Source: Holothuria scabra (Eukaryota; Echinodermata; Holothuroidea; Aspidochirotida; Holothuriidae). From it: a stretch of 64,000 nucleotides of DNA. The stretch lies in assembly GCA_037179385.1 (NCBI GenBank), contig CM074193.1, positions 4,547,547 through 4,611,546 of the forward strand. The letters are read 5' to 3'. Shown here piece after piece: positions 34,677 to 47,955 of the stretch. The stretch's first letter is position 1, and each line of letters opens with the position of its first letter. A program made the translations under genes and the position numbers. Under the pieces are notes generated by a model, which was not told where the DNA came from, did no database searches, and saw only the letters and a list, made by a program, of their open reading frames with translations.

Positions 34677-36445
34677 TCAGATACGGTGCAGGTCCTCCCG
34701 CTTAGTCGCCTCTAACGACGGGCGGGGAATACCGTGGGTACATTCTACAATCCTAAAGCTCAAGCCCGCAGGCGACCGGCACAACGCGGGACACACAAAC
34801 CGAGCTCAGCACTTAGTGAACGGCGTTCCGATGTTTTCGCGCAGTACGTGCGTACAACATTAAACATAATCTTAACAGCTAACCCAAACGAAAATACGGA
34901 CTCGGCCCTACTTACAGCATATTAAATTTCGTATCTTTACAACGAAAAGGTAATTTGGACAAAGTCCACTACGCAGAACCACACTTATGATTCCTACTTA
35001 TGTTATACTTGCAGAATGATGTTTCCAAAGTTCTATGTTAACTCAAATTTTGGAAAACGTGTTGTCGGTGTGGGATTGATTTGATTATCCCTACAATTTG
35101 GAGGATGTGCGACCAAAACGAATTACCGAACTCACTCTTTTGCATAATTAAGGAAGTAAGTGAGCGAGCATCAATAACACACCTACTGCGCATGATCGGT
35201 GACGTCCATTATGCCAAACAAAGATACTGACCCTAAGTGACCGACCTCTACACGCGAATCTAAGCAGCTAGTGAAAGACAGCCATTAGCGGGGTCAATCA
35301 GTCACAAAATAAAAGGTGAAACTGATTTCCCCCATGCACCAATGACCGATCTCCCAAGACTGCACTGATTCGTCTATTCCCTGATTGAAAGGATCCCCTA
35401 AATGACGCTGGGTTTCTTTAGTCCTTAGAACAATAAGCCGGCCAAGGTGTCCGTCAAGTGCCCGAGTGTATAACTATATATAATTTGCAGTAACCTCATA
35501 TATCCCTTTTTCTTCCGAAAGGAAAAAACTGAAATCTCGAAAATCGTCACTGTTACGACGAACAGTTAATTAGGCTCAAACAATTCCGATTTCTCATGAA
35601 GGGGGTAGGGGGGGGGGGCACTACCTCAAAGAGTGAAAGACAGTTGCAAAATCATTACGGCGCTGAGAGACAGGCAGAACCTGTGCAAATTTCATGATGT
35701 ATTCGTTACAAATTTCATTGATCAAACGTTTTCATAATCATTAAACTCTTTATTGTGCTTAATATAAGCCACGCTCGAGTTTGACTTAACCCGTTGTATA
35801 ATGAACAACATTGAAAATGATAGTTATACGAATACATAATGACATCTTGCAGAATATAAATTAAAACATACACAAACAATCTTTTACAAATTTTTAAAGG
35901 TTGATTTTTTTGTCAGCGACAAGAGGACGACAGATTGTGAGTAACTAACAATCAAAATATATGACATTAATTATGTCACAATCACAAACAATGGTGTGAA
36001 TCCTTTTAAGTAGCATAATCTCAAACAATCTTAGTTCATCTTGAAGAGAGAGCAGTTTCCAAATGGCATGTGATTACACACCATTTCGTAAAGAATTCAC
36101 GAATGATTCTCAGCTCAAGGAGCTGCTGGGGTAAGGTATACAATATTTGAGAGCTTAACTCTGATGATAAAATGTGAATGAAGTTGCACTAGTTGCCACA
36201 AAAATGCCCATAGACATCACAATATGATTATTTGAGAAAAAAAATCACACAAAACCATCAGTCCTGGAATGTTTTAGACATTTGTAACAATGTGTCTGCA
36301 GTTTGATGTAATATCCTAAATAACGGTAATGTTTAGCCCTATTGCTACGTGAATGATTCCACTGAATACTGCTGTCACTGCTGACAAGTAATGAAATCGC
36401 CACGGAAAACATCCACTCCAAATATGGACTCGTAGTAAGAAAGTT

Positions 36446-38135
36446 ACATAAGGTTTGGGTTTTAAACCAGTTTCTAATCAATTGAGCGAGTCTGGCCAGC
36501 CAAAGCCTTTTAACCAGTTTTTGCTCACAGGTTTTTTTTTCCCTACTCCATTACTAATGCTGAACATCAAGCAAAATGTGAGTGGGTTCCATTTTTTTAG
36601 TCTTCAGTATAACATGTCCATGCAGGCATAGGCGTGATTACAGGAGAGGGTGGTGGGCACGGAAGACGCACTTGCCCCCCCCCCCCCTTTTTTTCCAGAA
36701 CTTAGTTTTTTACGTCTTAGTCTGGTTGCTTTTGCTTCAAAACACAAATTGGAACTAACAGAGCTACGCAAGTGATACTTGATTCAAGTTGCATAATGTT
36801 TAAACAGGTCATATACTGCACTGAAAACTAAACAAAAACAATATTCTTCCAATAAATGTCTGAACGCCTTTTTTCGATACGCTTCGCGTGCCCCCGTTTT
36901 AAATATGTCAGGATTCGGGGTTACTTCTTGTAGAACACCCCTTCCATTGTCACTGAAACTTATCACCATTGTCCGGGCCGTACACAGCTGAAGGTCTTAC
37001 GTAACTAGTCCAAGGGGGAGGCAGGGAGGCGGTGGTCTTCTGGTACCTTTCTCTGACCAAGTGTCCACAAGCTTTTTGAAAGTACGATAATCTTATTTGA
37101 CCCTAATCTGGAGCTCCATTCTTTTGGACTGAAGTGAAAAGGGGCCACCCTTTCTCTAATTTCCATTAACTTCTCTATTGTGATGTCTCAAAAGTTCATT
37201 TTTCGGCGTGTTCTGCGCGTAAGATCATAAATAAGGACTCTATAAAAAATCTCATGAAAAGGACACTATAGGGAACCAACGGTACGTTTATGCTTTGTAC
37301 AAATTGTACAAATATCCTCCGGGGTCACCAATATTCAGCTATAGTGAAAATGGACCACTCTTTGTCTAATTTCATTTCAGTATCACTATTGAGATGAAGT
37401 AAAAATTCATTTTTTTCGGCGCGCTCAGTAACGGCTCTGTGAAAGTCACCTGAAAAAGACTATATAGGAAACCAGAGTATGTTTGTGCTTCAGTAAGAAA
37501 GTCTTTAGGGGGCCACCGTTATTCGGCTAAGGTTAAAAGTGGCCCATCCTTTCTCTAATTTTCATTCAGTTTCATTACTGAGATGTCTGAAATTTTTTCG
37601 GCGCGCTTTGCGTGCCCCATTATAGACGAGGGCTGAATTTACATCACATGAAAAGCCCCCTAGCTTTCTGAAAAGACGATCTGGGGCACCAAGGAGAGAG
37701 GCTCCTGAAGAACCTCAATTTTAAGTAATCCATTCTCCCTCCCTGCACCTTCTGCATTATCGATTCCGACCGACTTTAATCAAACGGAGTGAGGAAATAA
37801 TTGAAGAAAGTCAAATTGTGACATTTGTGTTCTGTTAAGCGCTGATCTTACGTAACTTAAAGTTGAAGATAAAATGCACCATTTTCATGCCTACAATTTC
37901 GTAAATACCAAGAAGCTTCGGGGGGCTTCGCCCCTGGACCCCCACCGGGCCTTTGCCCCTGGACCCCACCAGGGGCCCTTAGGCGGGGAGGGCCCCTGGA
38001 CCCCACGTCGTTAGAGGGAGCGCGGCGCCGTTTGATAGTCTGCCCGAATTTGGCCCCCAATTTCAGAGTTCAAATCCCGCCCCTGCATGCAGGAGTCAAA
38101 CTCCAGTCTCCTTGGATGCAAGTCCACTGAAAAGA
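36446..38135 (-). repeat. SINE (head type 2) split by a hAT-like element
   Basis: The body runs from about 36446 to 36618 in reverse orientation (AACCAGTTTCTAATCAATTG, then GCTGAACATCAAGC, then GTCTTCAGTATAACATG). It resumes at 38094-38135 with GAGTCAAACTCCAG and GGATGCAAGTCCA. On the minus strand the latter reads as the head with its B-box and GACTTGCATCC. The split has an 8-bp duplication, so the SINE predates the insertion. Confidence 0.75.
36627..38085. mobile_element. hAT-like element (1.46 kb) inserted in a SINE
   Basis: CATGCAGG occurs exactly on both sides (36619-36626 and 38086-38093). The ends are imperfect inverted repeats: CATAGGCGTGATT on the left, and the right end read in reverse gives CAGGGGCGGGATT. 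The interior has a poly-C run at about 36674-36688 and about 2.7 tandem copies of a roughly 200-bp unit at 37141-37700 (each with CTAATTTNCATT and CATTTTTCGGCG-type blocks). Near 37910-38015 is a GC-rich patch with repeated CCCCTGGACCCC. No transposase frame was found. Confidence 0.8.
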
Positions 38136-41100
38136 TTATTTTTACCTACAGAGCTCAGTACTTTTGCCCAAGGAAGGTGTGTACTGCCTTAACATTATCT
38201 TCAATTCTGCCTGGGAATTGTTTTTGAACTCACAGGGCAAATCCCCAGTTCCCAACTCATCAACCCCAAAATTAATTAGAAACATAATGCATCAGGTCAA
38301 GTCCATAGCCAAGGCCGGTAACGTTGGGTGGAGCCCCTACAATTTTTCCCAAAAGAGAGTATAAATTTCCATTCAATTGATAATTTTTTCAAATCAACCT
38401 GAAAATATTTTTTCTCCATTCAGGCTACCTAGCTCGCATTAGTAGCTTTCACCATTTAATATGCAGGGAAAATTACTTTGGTGTAATAATTAAACCACAA
38501 ACTGTAGAAGTTAAAGATTATTACAAATATAAAATTTTAGTCAGTTGTTTCAAAATGATATGAAATTTCAATGGATGATTGATACATTCAATTACAATGG
38601 CTGTATAAGATTAATATCATTTTTCAAATTAGTTGAATGAGCGCAAGTTCAGGTTCTAATGAATATTCATATAAATCTCCAAGACTTGGAAGCTGCTTGA
38701 AATGTGACACAATTAGTCCACCCAGTTTCTTTTACTTATTTGAAATACTCCCTTTAATGGCAAATATTGCATTTTTTTAGGAAATTCCATCCTTTAAAAA
38801 CCAAAATTTCTTGACAAAGAGTAATAAATAATTACAAACAAGGCAGTATGGTAGCCTTCTTTCCAAGAAATAAGTTTCCCTCAGATAGAATTTCTGTGTT
38901 TGTTGCTCAAGAGTAATTTTTTCACCCAAACTTTTAACATTTTAAAAAAGATGCAACTGCAATAAATCTCATTTTGCATAATAATTTGAGGAGATTAAGC
39001 TATTGCTGGGATTTATTGTTGAGACTGAATCATTGGAAACTGACTTGAGCTGTAAACTTTTAATGCAATGTTGGAGCATTTTAAGCTCAATATTTCCCTT
39101 TAAATATTGCTTCAAAGTCCCAAGCACTTGACCCAGAAATGATGTGGGGACTAGGGCTACTAATGCCCAAACTGGCAACATCTGGCTCATGGTATGTGGA
39201 TGGAACAAGATAAGTGGGCAAATACTGTACTGTGTGGCAAGGGCGCCGCTTTGTTTTGAAAATTGGTGGGATGTGACTATCTAAGTGGAGCGCGACCATT
39301 GGTTCGCACGCTGTTCATTAGTTTTGTTGCTTATTTTGACAACGGCTAGTGGGTACTTGTGATCTTTACAACTAACGTGGTACAGCAGGATATCATGGAT
39401 AGTCGGACTTCCCAAATTCACTCAAAATATGGTGGGGACATGGTATACCTCTGAAATTTTTGGTGCGGACGCATCCCTGTGTCCCTGCAGGAAACAGCGC
39501 CCATGCTGTGTGGACACATAGGTGGGCACATAAGTGGGCACATAGAAGTACTGATGTACTGGACATTCTCAACATAACAAAAGGAAGCAATACTAATTAC
39601 CAATATTTGCACAAAAATATCAACACCCAGGAGTTCTTAAAAATAGTTGGAATTATGAGTAAAATATGCCATTTAGAAAAGTGAGGGCATAATTGACATT
39701 CACTTCCAACTGTGGCCTTTTGTCCATCAGTGTTTTTATGGCTCTGAGACTATTTCCTACACATTTGCTATCATATATTTTAAATGAAAGTACTGTATAT
39801 GAAGTTTTGAAAGAATGGTCAATTTGATTACTGATTTGCTAAAAATCTGGGCACAGAGAAAAGCAAAGCTCACTGAAGTGAGATTTGATAGATTAGGACT
39901 TTCCCATGTCCAGCTATATAAACAAACCTGTATATAATATGATTGCAGGACTAAAGGACAGTTCAGTTTTGGAAACTCAGCTAAAGCATACTGACAGGAC
40001 TGTGTGAGCAAACGTAATATATTTTTAATTAAATATGTAATTTAAATGGAATCAAAATGGTCACGTATCACAGTCACCATGCAATTCAATTTATAGGAAA
40101 TGCAGTAGCACTTGGGCCTAACTGAACATTTGTTAGAATACAAATTATGTTAACCATATAGGTAATTTTTAGTGGGAATACAAACCTAGCCAAAGAAGTG
40201 AGATGTCATCTTCCCAAACATTTAAGATCCTTCTCCCCCCACCCCTCCCTCACTCCATCCCTCCCCTCCCTCACTCCATCCCTCCCCTCCCTCACTCCAC
40301 CCCTCCCCCTCCCTCACTCAATCCCTCCCCCTCCCTCACTCCATCCCTCTTTTCCTTTCATTTTCATGCCCCAGCATACCCACACAAAGTGTATTATAGC
40401 CTCAGTCTATGGAATAATGGAAATTAACACATATTCTGCTATTTTAACACAATACATGGAACTGTCTTTCACTGAACCAACTGCCAACAAAAAACCATCT
40501 ATAGTACAGGAATGAATACGTACAAAGAGGGAGACATTAAACATCTATCGATGTCTATGTTTATAATAAAATTAAAAGACAAATATGGGAGTATATCAAG
40601 TTGGCGAGTTACTGCCACTACACTTGTGAAGATCATTCAGACCAATTGCATACAAATGAGAAGAAGTCCTGTCAATTGAGGGAGCTGGTCACTTTAATCT
40701 TAATGTTAAGAGATTTGGCCCAAAATAGAAGGTTGCTATCAAAAGGGTCCAGAATATATCTTTCCTACCTAATTTTTCAGAATAACAGTATACCTGAATA
40801 AAGCAGGTAATATCCTCCAAGAATAAGTCCAAAAACCCAACTGAGTCTTCCCCTGGCTTATAACGTACACCTACTGTATGCATTTGCAAAAATACCCACC
40901 AGCTACTTAAGCCAGAGGAGGTTTGATATCAAAGTTTCATTTCTTTTACCATTCAATACCAGATGGAGACTGCTACATTTCCAACTAGGGCAAGAATTGA
41001 TAACTGATTTACCTTTCCAGGTACACTTAATAAACATATAGACTAGGGTTGTGTAGCCAACAACCTCCTTCTTCTTCAGAGTGCATGGTCACCACGGTTT

Positions 41101-43260
41101 AAATTTTCCCCATGTTTGGTCTGCATAAGTCTGGTACATGGTATTTTAATGTTAAACATTAACCAAACTTAAGCATTTGCTAAAAAAATGCATTCGAGCA
41201 TTTAAAACGCATCAAGGGGAAAAAGTGCAACTTATTTAGCATTACAGACTTCTGGGACAGGGAAGTGAACAAAATAATGTACTCATAGGTGGTTGATATC
41301 ACCATTTAGTCATTAAAATATTCAGAAGACCCATTGGCACTAAGGGCACCAATGGGAGAGGGATAGCTTCCAAGTGATGGTTAACCATTGACCTCCACAC
41401 TATTTCGATGTATGTTGATGGTAAATTGACCAAAGCTAGAAAATTTCTGTTTGTATAGCAAACTTTCATTGTGCAAAAATGGTTAATCATTCCAATTTTG
41501 TGAAATCGTTATGAAAGTTGTCTACTTTGAATGCTTGCTAATAAATTCATCTTTAACAAGATTGTAGTTGGAATCATTATTTAATGTTTAGGTATGCAAA
41601 AAAAAGAAAATTTTGTGGTGAAATGTTGGGTACATCATGAAATATGCTTACCCACCCCCTCACACGGAAAATAAGATGGAAACATTTCTTTGTTTTTTCC
41701 ATTAAAATTTTAAAAGTAAATGAAAACTCTTACCAACCAGAGTTCTATTCCCTCCTTCCAATCCCTTGCATGAGCCTCCTTGAGGAAAGAGATATTTATT
41801 AGAGCACTCATTGCTAATGTGATCAGCCAATATACTAGTCGAACAAATTCAACTGTTACTACTTTCCTCTAACTTGAAAATAAAATGGCAACATACTTAT
41901 TTAAAGGACTTAAATCAAACATTTGGTATTTCCTTTACCTTTTTACAGGCTTCCAACAATCCTTGACAAAAATACATTGGATAAACCCCACTCTTGAAGT
42001 TTCAGGACACCTTCAGTTGCCGCAACAATGAACGGGGTGATCTGTATTGCTTTTTTTGCTTGCTTTGTTCCATAATTTTTATCAAGGATTGCATTGTAGT
42101 TGGACACACTCTACCACTCCAATGGAAGAAAGGAAGAAGGTGAAATACCATCCTCCCATAAACCTCCCTTTTGTTCCCCTGCTGCTCCCCCCTCCCCTGA
42201 TGGTCACTGCAACGTGATGTAGCCAGGTGTTTGAAATGGTTGGATACCCCTGATATAGTTTTAGTGGTTAACTTGGAAGATTTTCAGATACAGGATTTAA
42301 AATTTACATCTGTTACCAAAAGAGAAATCAGAGTTTGCCTGACAATATAAACCTTTTGTTCAGGCACATGGTTTTTGCCCTTCTAAACCCAAATATAGAT
42401 ACAGTACATTGAAGAGGTCTTTCAGGATAAGAGAAATGCTAATTTTGTGTTATTTACTCTTGGAAGAAAATTTGTCACATAAAATAATTCCACACGGATG
42501 CAAAACTAGACAGTCTTGATTACAGCCAATCACAATGTTAGACTGTGATCACGACTCATTTTTGTTCAGTTTAGTATACAAATGTGATTCCAAATTTAAG
42601 AAAAGAAAAAATTGAGAATTCAAACTTTGATCACAGCTTTCAACATAAAGGACAGAATGATAAATTTCATTGAGGCAGTGGGGCAATTTGGATATTTGCC
42701 AATAAAAGCAAACAAATATCTTTGAAGCAATGCATACATTTGGAGGATAATTTCATTGCCAAGTGAGATGCGTTGCCCATTGGATTGTTACTGTATAACA
42801 ACAAAGGTAATCATAACTGCAAACTGGTAGATTTGCACAATATTAATGGTGTACATATATGACACATACTTGAAAATTCTAACTCAATTTTGACTGAATT
42901 TTAACTGAAATATAACAAAACCAGTATGATCTTAAATACTGAGGATAAGCTGCTCTTGTGCATAGAATATTAAGTCAGTGAGGTGTTATTTAATCATTTT
43001 ACATCAAAATAATAACCTTTGTTTGCTATTTTCTTGGACTCTGCATTTGTGAGCATTGTTCTTCATTTGGGATAGGCTTATACTAAAATTCATATACATT
43101 TACAAGAAGGTGTACAAATGTAACAGAACAAACAAACTTGTAGTTTGAAAATTCATATAAATTGTAGGTATATTGCTAGCTAGCATTCCACACACTTTAA
43201 AATTCCTTCAGGCATACACATCAGAAACAAATAATTATATTTTACACATAAACTATCCCG
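38136..43260. other. Region between the two converging genes
   Basis: I see no coding exon. The sequence is AT-rich and fairly free of recognisable repeats, and part could belong to a long 3' untranslated region of PDXK. There is a minisatellite at 40232-40350 and a short GGGCACATA-type repeat at about 39520-39545. Confidence 0.5.
40232..40350. repeat. Minisatellite, CCCTCACTCCATCCCTC unit
   Basis: About five copies of a 22-26 bp pyrimidine-rich unit (CCCTCCCTCACTCCATCCCT with small variants) stand in tandem. The overlapping proline- and serine-rich open frames are repeat artefacts. Confidence 0.85.
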
Positions 43261-43266
43261 TTTATT
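43261..43266 (-). promoter_or_regulatory. Candidate polyadenylation signal of PDXK
   Basis: AATAAA on the minus strand lies about 200 bases downstream of the PDXK stop codon. It is the nearest canonical hexamer I noticed, but the AT-rich context makes chance matches likely. Confidence 0.3.
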
Positions 43267-43463
43267 ATCTCCTAAAAATTTACACCCTGTTTAAAATACC
43301 AGTCGCTTATCATAAAAAATTTCATGCTTAGTACAAGAAATAAATGCAGCCATGTGGCATAGAATTTATGGGTGAATTACAGGAGGTTACCATGGAAACA
43401 TATCGCTGTTGGTCATCTTCTTCAAGATGCAATAAAAGGAGACCTACCGCCTCCTGTTTGATA

Positions 43464-43582
43464 TCAAAAATTTATGGGAGTTGCTTTCACTGTAACTTTC
43501 CCATCTATGATATCCTTCATAGAATCTATGAGACGAAGTTCTCTTTCTGCAAATGTTGGACTTCTCCCACCTTTGACCACAG
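43464..43582 (-). CDS. PDXK: Pyridoxal kinase, last coding exon
   Basis: On the minus strand an acceptor (TTTTTCAAACCAG) opens an exon entered in phase 1. Its split codon completes as Thr with the preceding exon. It encodes 38 residues, then TGA (43464-43466). The segment AERELRLIDSMKDI matches the conserved C-terminal strand of animal pyridoxal kinases (ELR, then three residues, Ser, one residue, Asp-Ile), and the protein ends a short stretch later, as in the human enzyme. Pyridoxal kinase is a cytosolic ribokinase-family enzyme that phosphorylates vitamin B6 vitamers to make pyridoxal 5'-phosphate. Phase, order and strand agree with the exons at 53.2 and 60.4 kb. Confidence 0.9.
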
Positions 43583-43938
43583 CTGGTTTGAAAAATAAAA
43601 AGATAAATAAAGACTTAATGTTGTCGGAAACTACAGACCACAAAGGATTGGCAACCTGTTTTGAGGGGGAGAATCTATTTTGGTAAACGAGGAACAGTGA
43701 ACAATCTTGGAAGAGACATTTATTGTTCTTATGAATTTGTGGGGGGAGGAAAAACTGTAATCTGGAATAACACTAGGCACTCCTATAGCAAATGATTACT
43801 TTATTCATTCTGCTTAGAGGGAGAGTGAAAAAGGGTTAATGGAAGTTAATGGGGTTATAAAAACAATATGCAAGAATGTCAAGATGGAGTATAGTTTCAA
43901 AAAAATTTGTGTGTCATTCAAAATGATTAGAGGGCAAA

Positions 43939-44061
43939 GTTTGAAGCTCCTCAAAGCAATGGAGTACGGAAAACAAGCCAGCAAGCCACAACTGGAAATA
44001 TGGCTGTGGCAGTGCAGCTTGACTTTAATACACCATTTGGTTAGAAACTGCATCTAGCCTA
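43939..44061 (+). repeat. SINE 3' portion
   Basis: Blocks GAAGCTCCTCAAAGCAATGG, AGCCAGCAAGCCACAACTGG and a GGTTAGAAACTG segment match the SINE body in order. The head is missing. Confidence 0.7.
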
Positions 44062-44244
44062 ACCTAACGTCACAATTTCCCCTCTTAAATACTTTTTCAA
44101 GGTTATTATTCAACATTTCCCCTTTCCTTTAGTCGTCTTCAATTGATCTAGTACTTAACCCTTACTGTGACTTCATTTAATTGGACGCCACATTCACATG
44201 ACAGAGATAATATTCAACTTATTACATCTTGTAACTAGAAAGCC

Positions 44245-44600
44245 AACAGGCTTAGTGATTCCTTGCCGTATGATATATCATAGCAAACACGGAAACAAAC
44301 ATGACATGCATGAGATCCCATACAATTATCCTACTTAATTGAGATATAATACTAGTAGGGTCAAAACTTTTTGACCTCATGTGACCCAAAATGACCTTTC
44401 GACCCCTTAAAAACAATAGTGATCACCTTACCAACACGTCCATCAACATGAGCAATTCAAAATTAAGCTTAGTACAGAATGAGTATGGAAGTACTACCAC
44501 CATGGTATGAGATCCCTCACAGTTATCCCCCTAAAAATATGTCTACAAAGTTTGATCTGTCACCTCAAACCTTTGATCTCCACACACAAGAGGAATTTCT
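44245..44600. repeat. Two diverged units of the 145-bp repeat family
   Basis: GATTCCTTGCC at about 44259 recalls the terminal hairpin of the array at 47.3-48.0 kb. Two units follow with GACCTCATGTGACCC, AAAATGACCTTTCGACC and AACAATAGTGATCACC-type blocks. The palindromic ATGGAAGTACTACCACCATGG lies inside at 44485-44505. Confidence 0.65.
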
Positions 44601-44816
44601 CACACAGCTTTAATATTCCAGAAAACTGTCTCATTACTTGATAAAGCGGTATTTTGAAACCATTTTTATCAAAAGTTTGGTCAATGGGGACAGCTCTCCA
44701 TTCTGAAGTCTCTATGTTCCGATGCCTCTATGTTTCGAAAAGTCTGCATTGAGGTTAGTGTTTAAACAAGCCCTCATCGACACACTCTCCTACAAGCATT
44801 GGATCAAATACTGTGT

Positions 44817-45182
44817 TCTCACATACCCCGCGCTCGAGGTAACACTGTATTACCTCACGCTCGAGTAACGTGGGAACGCGGGTTAACGCGGGGTCGGTGT
44901 TTAAATTTCGATCCACCTCAAATCGCAGGGTTAAGCAGTTTTAAACATCGTGTTTGTTTTAATCAAGCAAGGTCACAGGTATTTATCGCACTGATGACAG
45001 GTATTTTCTTACATTTTGCTGTAATCGGTGTGTGAAATATTTGGTCTCGTTACTATGGTAATACTATCCAATCAACGAAACACTGGGTACGTGAGAACAC
45101 AGACTGGAAAACACGGGGTTAGCCTGTGGTTTTGTCTGATTGTAAACACGAGTTAACACTGGGTGTTGCGGGGTATGTGAGA
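44817..45182. mobile_element. MITE with TCTCACATACCCCGC ends
   Basis: The 15-bp block TCTCACATACCCCGC begins the element, and its reverse complement GCGGGGTATGTGAGA ends it. An internal TACGTGAGAACACAG recalls the end sequence. No target duplication could be defined, and no protein is encoded. Confidence 0.65.
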
Positions 45183-45189
45183 CCAAGCC

Positions 45190-47265
45190 TAAAGAGACAT
45201 CTGAACAGAGATGTGTAACCTTGGCTATTACTGACGGCAGTTTTTTCTTTATGCGGGAAATGCCCCACCCATTGTCTATGGTATCCTTTGCAAATTAACA
45301 AAAGCAGATATCCCTATTAATCCATAATTTAACAAGACTTTTAATTCGCCTTTTGTCTACTTATACTGTAGGTACGGCATAACATACAGTACAAGTTTTC
45401 CTTGTTTGATACACAGTATACAACATTATGCTTGCTCTTATTACCTGAACTACTTTTAAATGACAGCAGCAATGCAAAATAAAATCTTAATACTTTTGAA
45501 AAGTGTCATAGAGGGTAATCTTGAAGCAATGGTTCTATGCATTAAGCTTTATGGTACACTTTTTTTTTGGGGGGGGGGGGGGGGATAGTGACATGGATAA
45601 AAATGAAATGTGAGACAAGAATTCCCACTCGATGATGATATTTGACATAGCTATATAATCCTTCACACAGGGGTTACTTTTTTGGTGCGGTTATCCAGAT
45701 ATAAGCAGAGATGAGGCAAGTAGTATGCTGACACATTTTATGCTATCAAAAATTTAAAACAAATTCTAGAATGAAACTAAGTGACAAATAATCACTGTAG
45801 AGCATATTGAAACTGTAAAGCAGAAACACCAATCTAGACAGACACCAATGTTTTAAGTTTTGTTCAACAAAATTCCTTATACAAACACACTATTTGTTCA
45901 ATTTCACCAGCTTCTATGTAAAGGACACTAATTTCTGAAGGGTGTCAATCTACAGTATTTCTAAGATGACTTTCAGTTTAGAAACTTGATCAGTGTACAT
46001 GAACTTCTCCATCTCCAGACAATGGCTAGGCAAACAACTTTTATTTGTGGTCAGATGAGACAAGATAATGTGGACAGTTATTTTATGCTGGATTTAGCAG
46101 AGGTGTGACTTTCATGGAGGTCTGACATTTTGACCACAAAAAGAGTACTGAATGCCTGCAGGGAATGGCAGGAAACAGGAGTATATACAAACAATGGGCT
46201 GTCATGGTTATGTACTGAGATAAAAATAAGCTTTCTTCAGAGGGTTTATAAGAGTCAATTAACACCACTTATACAGTAAAAAGCTTAAGTCAATTGAGCT
46301 GTATGTTTGTATGAGGTAATCCTTCAGGACACTGTGGGGATAACTGGCAGTCAACTGTGAAAAATTGGGCGAGATAACTGTGACCAAATGGCAAAGAATG
46401 GGTCAGTCACAATTTGGTTCACTCTATTAGGCAATGACAGTTCATGTGCGCTGAAGGGTATTTGATACCAAATGATCAGTGTAAATTAGGTTCTTTCTTG
46501 TAAAACTAACTAACTGTGGTATATCTAATTAATCAATTCCCACTTCCAATTAATGCATGCTTGCATGCACATGTCCTCATGAGGACAGTAGGCACAAGGT
46601 TTGTCAAATATTAGCACTTTTTGCCATTAAATTTAATGTTTTCTTCAGGTTTTCTTTAAGGTTATCGAAAAAGCAATGTAGGTATGTTATAAAAGAGATT
46701 CTTGTGCATCACACAGAATACTCTCTGTTCAAAGTTTATACTTATGAAGCTCCATATCAGTCATCTACTTAGTGTGCACAGAAGCATCTTCTAATATTTT
46801 CAGACTATGTCCCTAAATGACCCTTATACAGACTGTTTAAACTCACATGTTCCACATCAGTTTCATGAAAATCTATTTACTTGTGGCTGCAAAATCAGCA
46901 TACCCATGAGCATTGAAGCATGTATGCCAGCCTGATGAACAGATTTTGCCTTTTAAGATTTTATATTTTGCTCTGCCCACTTTTTCATGTATTAATACTT
47001 GGAACTTAATGTAATAACAGGGCACAATTTCATGCCAGAATCAACATACTGTACAGTAACTACCATGTGATGTGCCTTTTTGTGCACCTTAGACCTTCTT
47101 CCTACGAGTTTGCTTCAGCACTTTACAAATGCATTTTCAAAATTACCTCACTAAAGAATTTACATAGTGAAGTTAATAAACTGTTCCAAAAAAATTATAT
47201 ACCCTATGCCTATTACATTACACATGCCTATTCTTACCCTTTCACCCTAACCGTCATGGATATTA
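45190..47265. other. Intronic, nothing recognised
   Basis: AT-rich sequence with a T-run plus G-run at about 45560-45583. No exon or defined element was seen. Confidence 0.5.
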
Positions 47266-47269
47266 ACTT

Positions 47270-47914
47270 CAACAGTTATAAACTCTTTTGAGATATAGTG
47301 TTTGCAAGGTTTAGATGTTTTGAACTCCGATGACCCCAAATGACCTTTGACATCCAATAAAAACAATAGGGGTCATCTACTCAATATGGACAATCCACTT
47401 AGTAAATATGAGATTCCTGGCAGTTACCTTTCTTGACATATGGTGTTTACAAGTTTTTGAGCTTTTCATCTCTGATGACCCCAAATGACCTTTGACCTCC
47501 ACCAAAAATAATTGTGATCATCTACTTAATATGGGCAATCCACCTGCTATGTATGAGATCCCTCACATTTACCCTTCTTGAGATACAGTGTTTACAAGGT
47601 TTTGACCTTTTTCCCTCTGGTGACCCCAAATGACCTTTGACCTCCATCAAAAACAATAGGGACCATCTACTCAATATGGACAATCAGCAAGGTAAGTATG
47701 AGATTGCTCACATTTTTCCTTCTGGAGATATCGTGTTTACAAGCAATTTCCAAGGTATTTACATTTTGACCTCTGGTGACCCCAAATGACATTTGACCTC
47801 TACCAAAAAAAATAGGGACCATCTACTCAATGTGGACAATCTACATGCCAAGTTTGAGATCCCTGGGGGTTACCGTTCTTGAGATATCGTGTTTACAAGC
47901 AGGCGTCACACACA

Positions 47915-47955
<41 letters not shown>

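Larger units (their letters stand above)
32910..36445. other. Intergenic, no gene recognised
   Basis: It includes a 10-bp inverted repeat at 33017-33047, a SINE fragment at 34256-34343, a palindrome at 34653-34676 and a G-run at about 35606-35618. The stretch 34500-34920 is fairly CpG-rich with two overlapping unrecognised open frames. No splice sites or motifs support a gene. Confidence 0.5.

Noticed and set aside
40198..40515. Proline/serine-rich frames of 105 and 74 codons
   Set aside because: They are translations of the minisatellite at 40232-40350.
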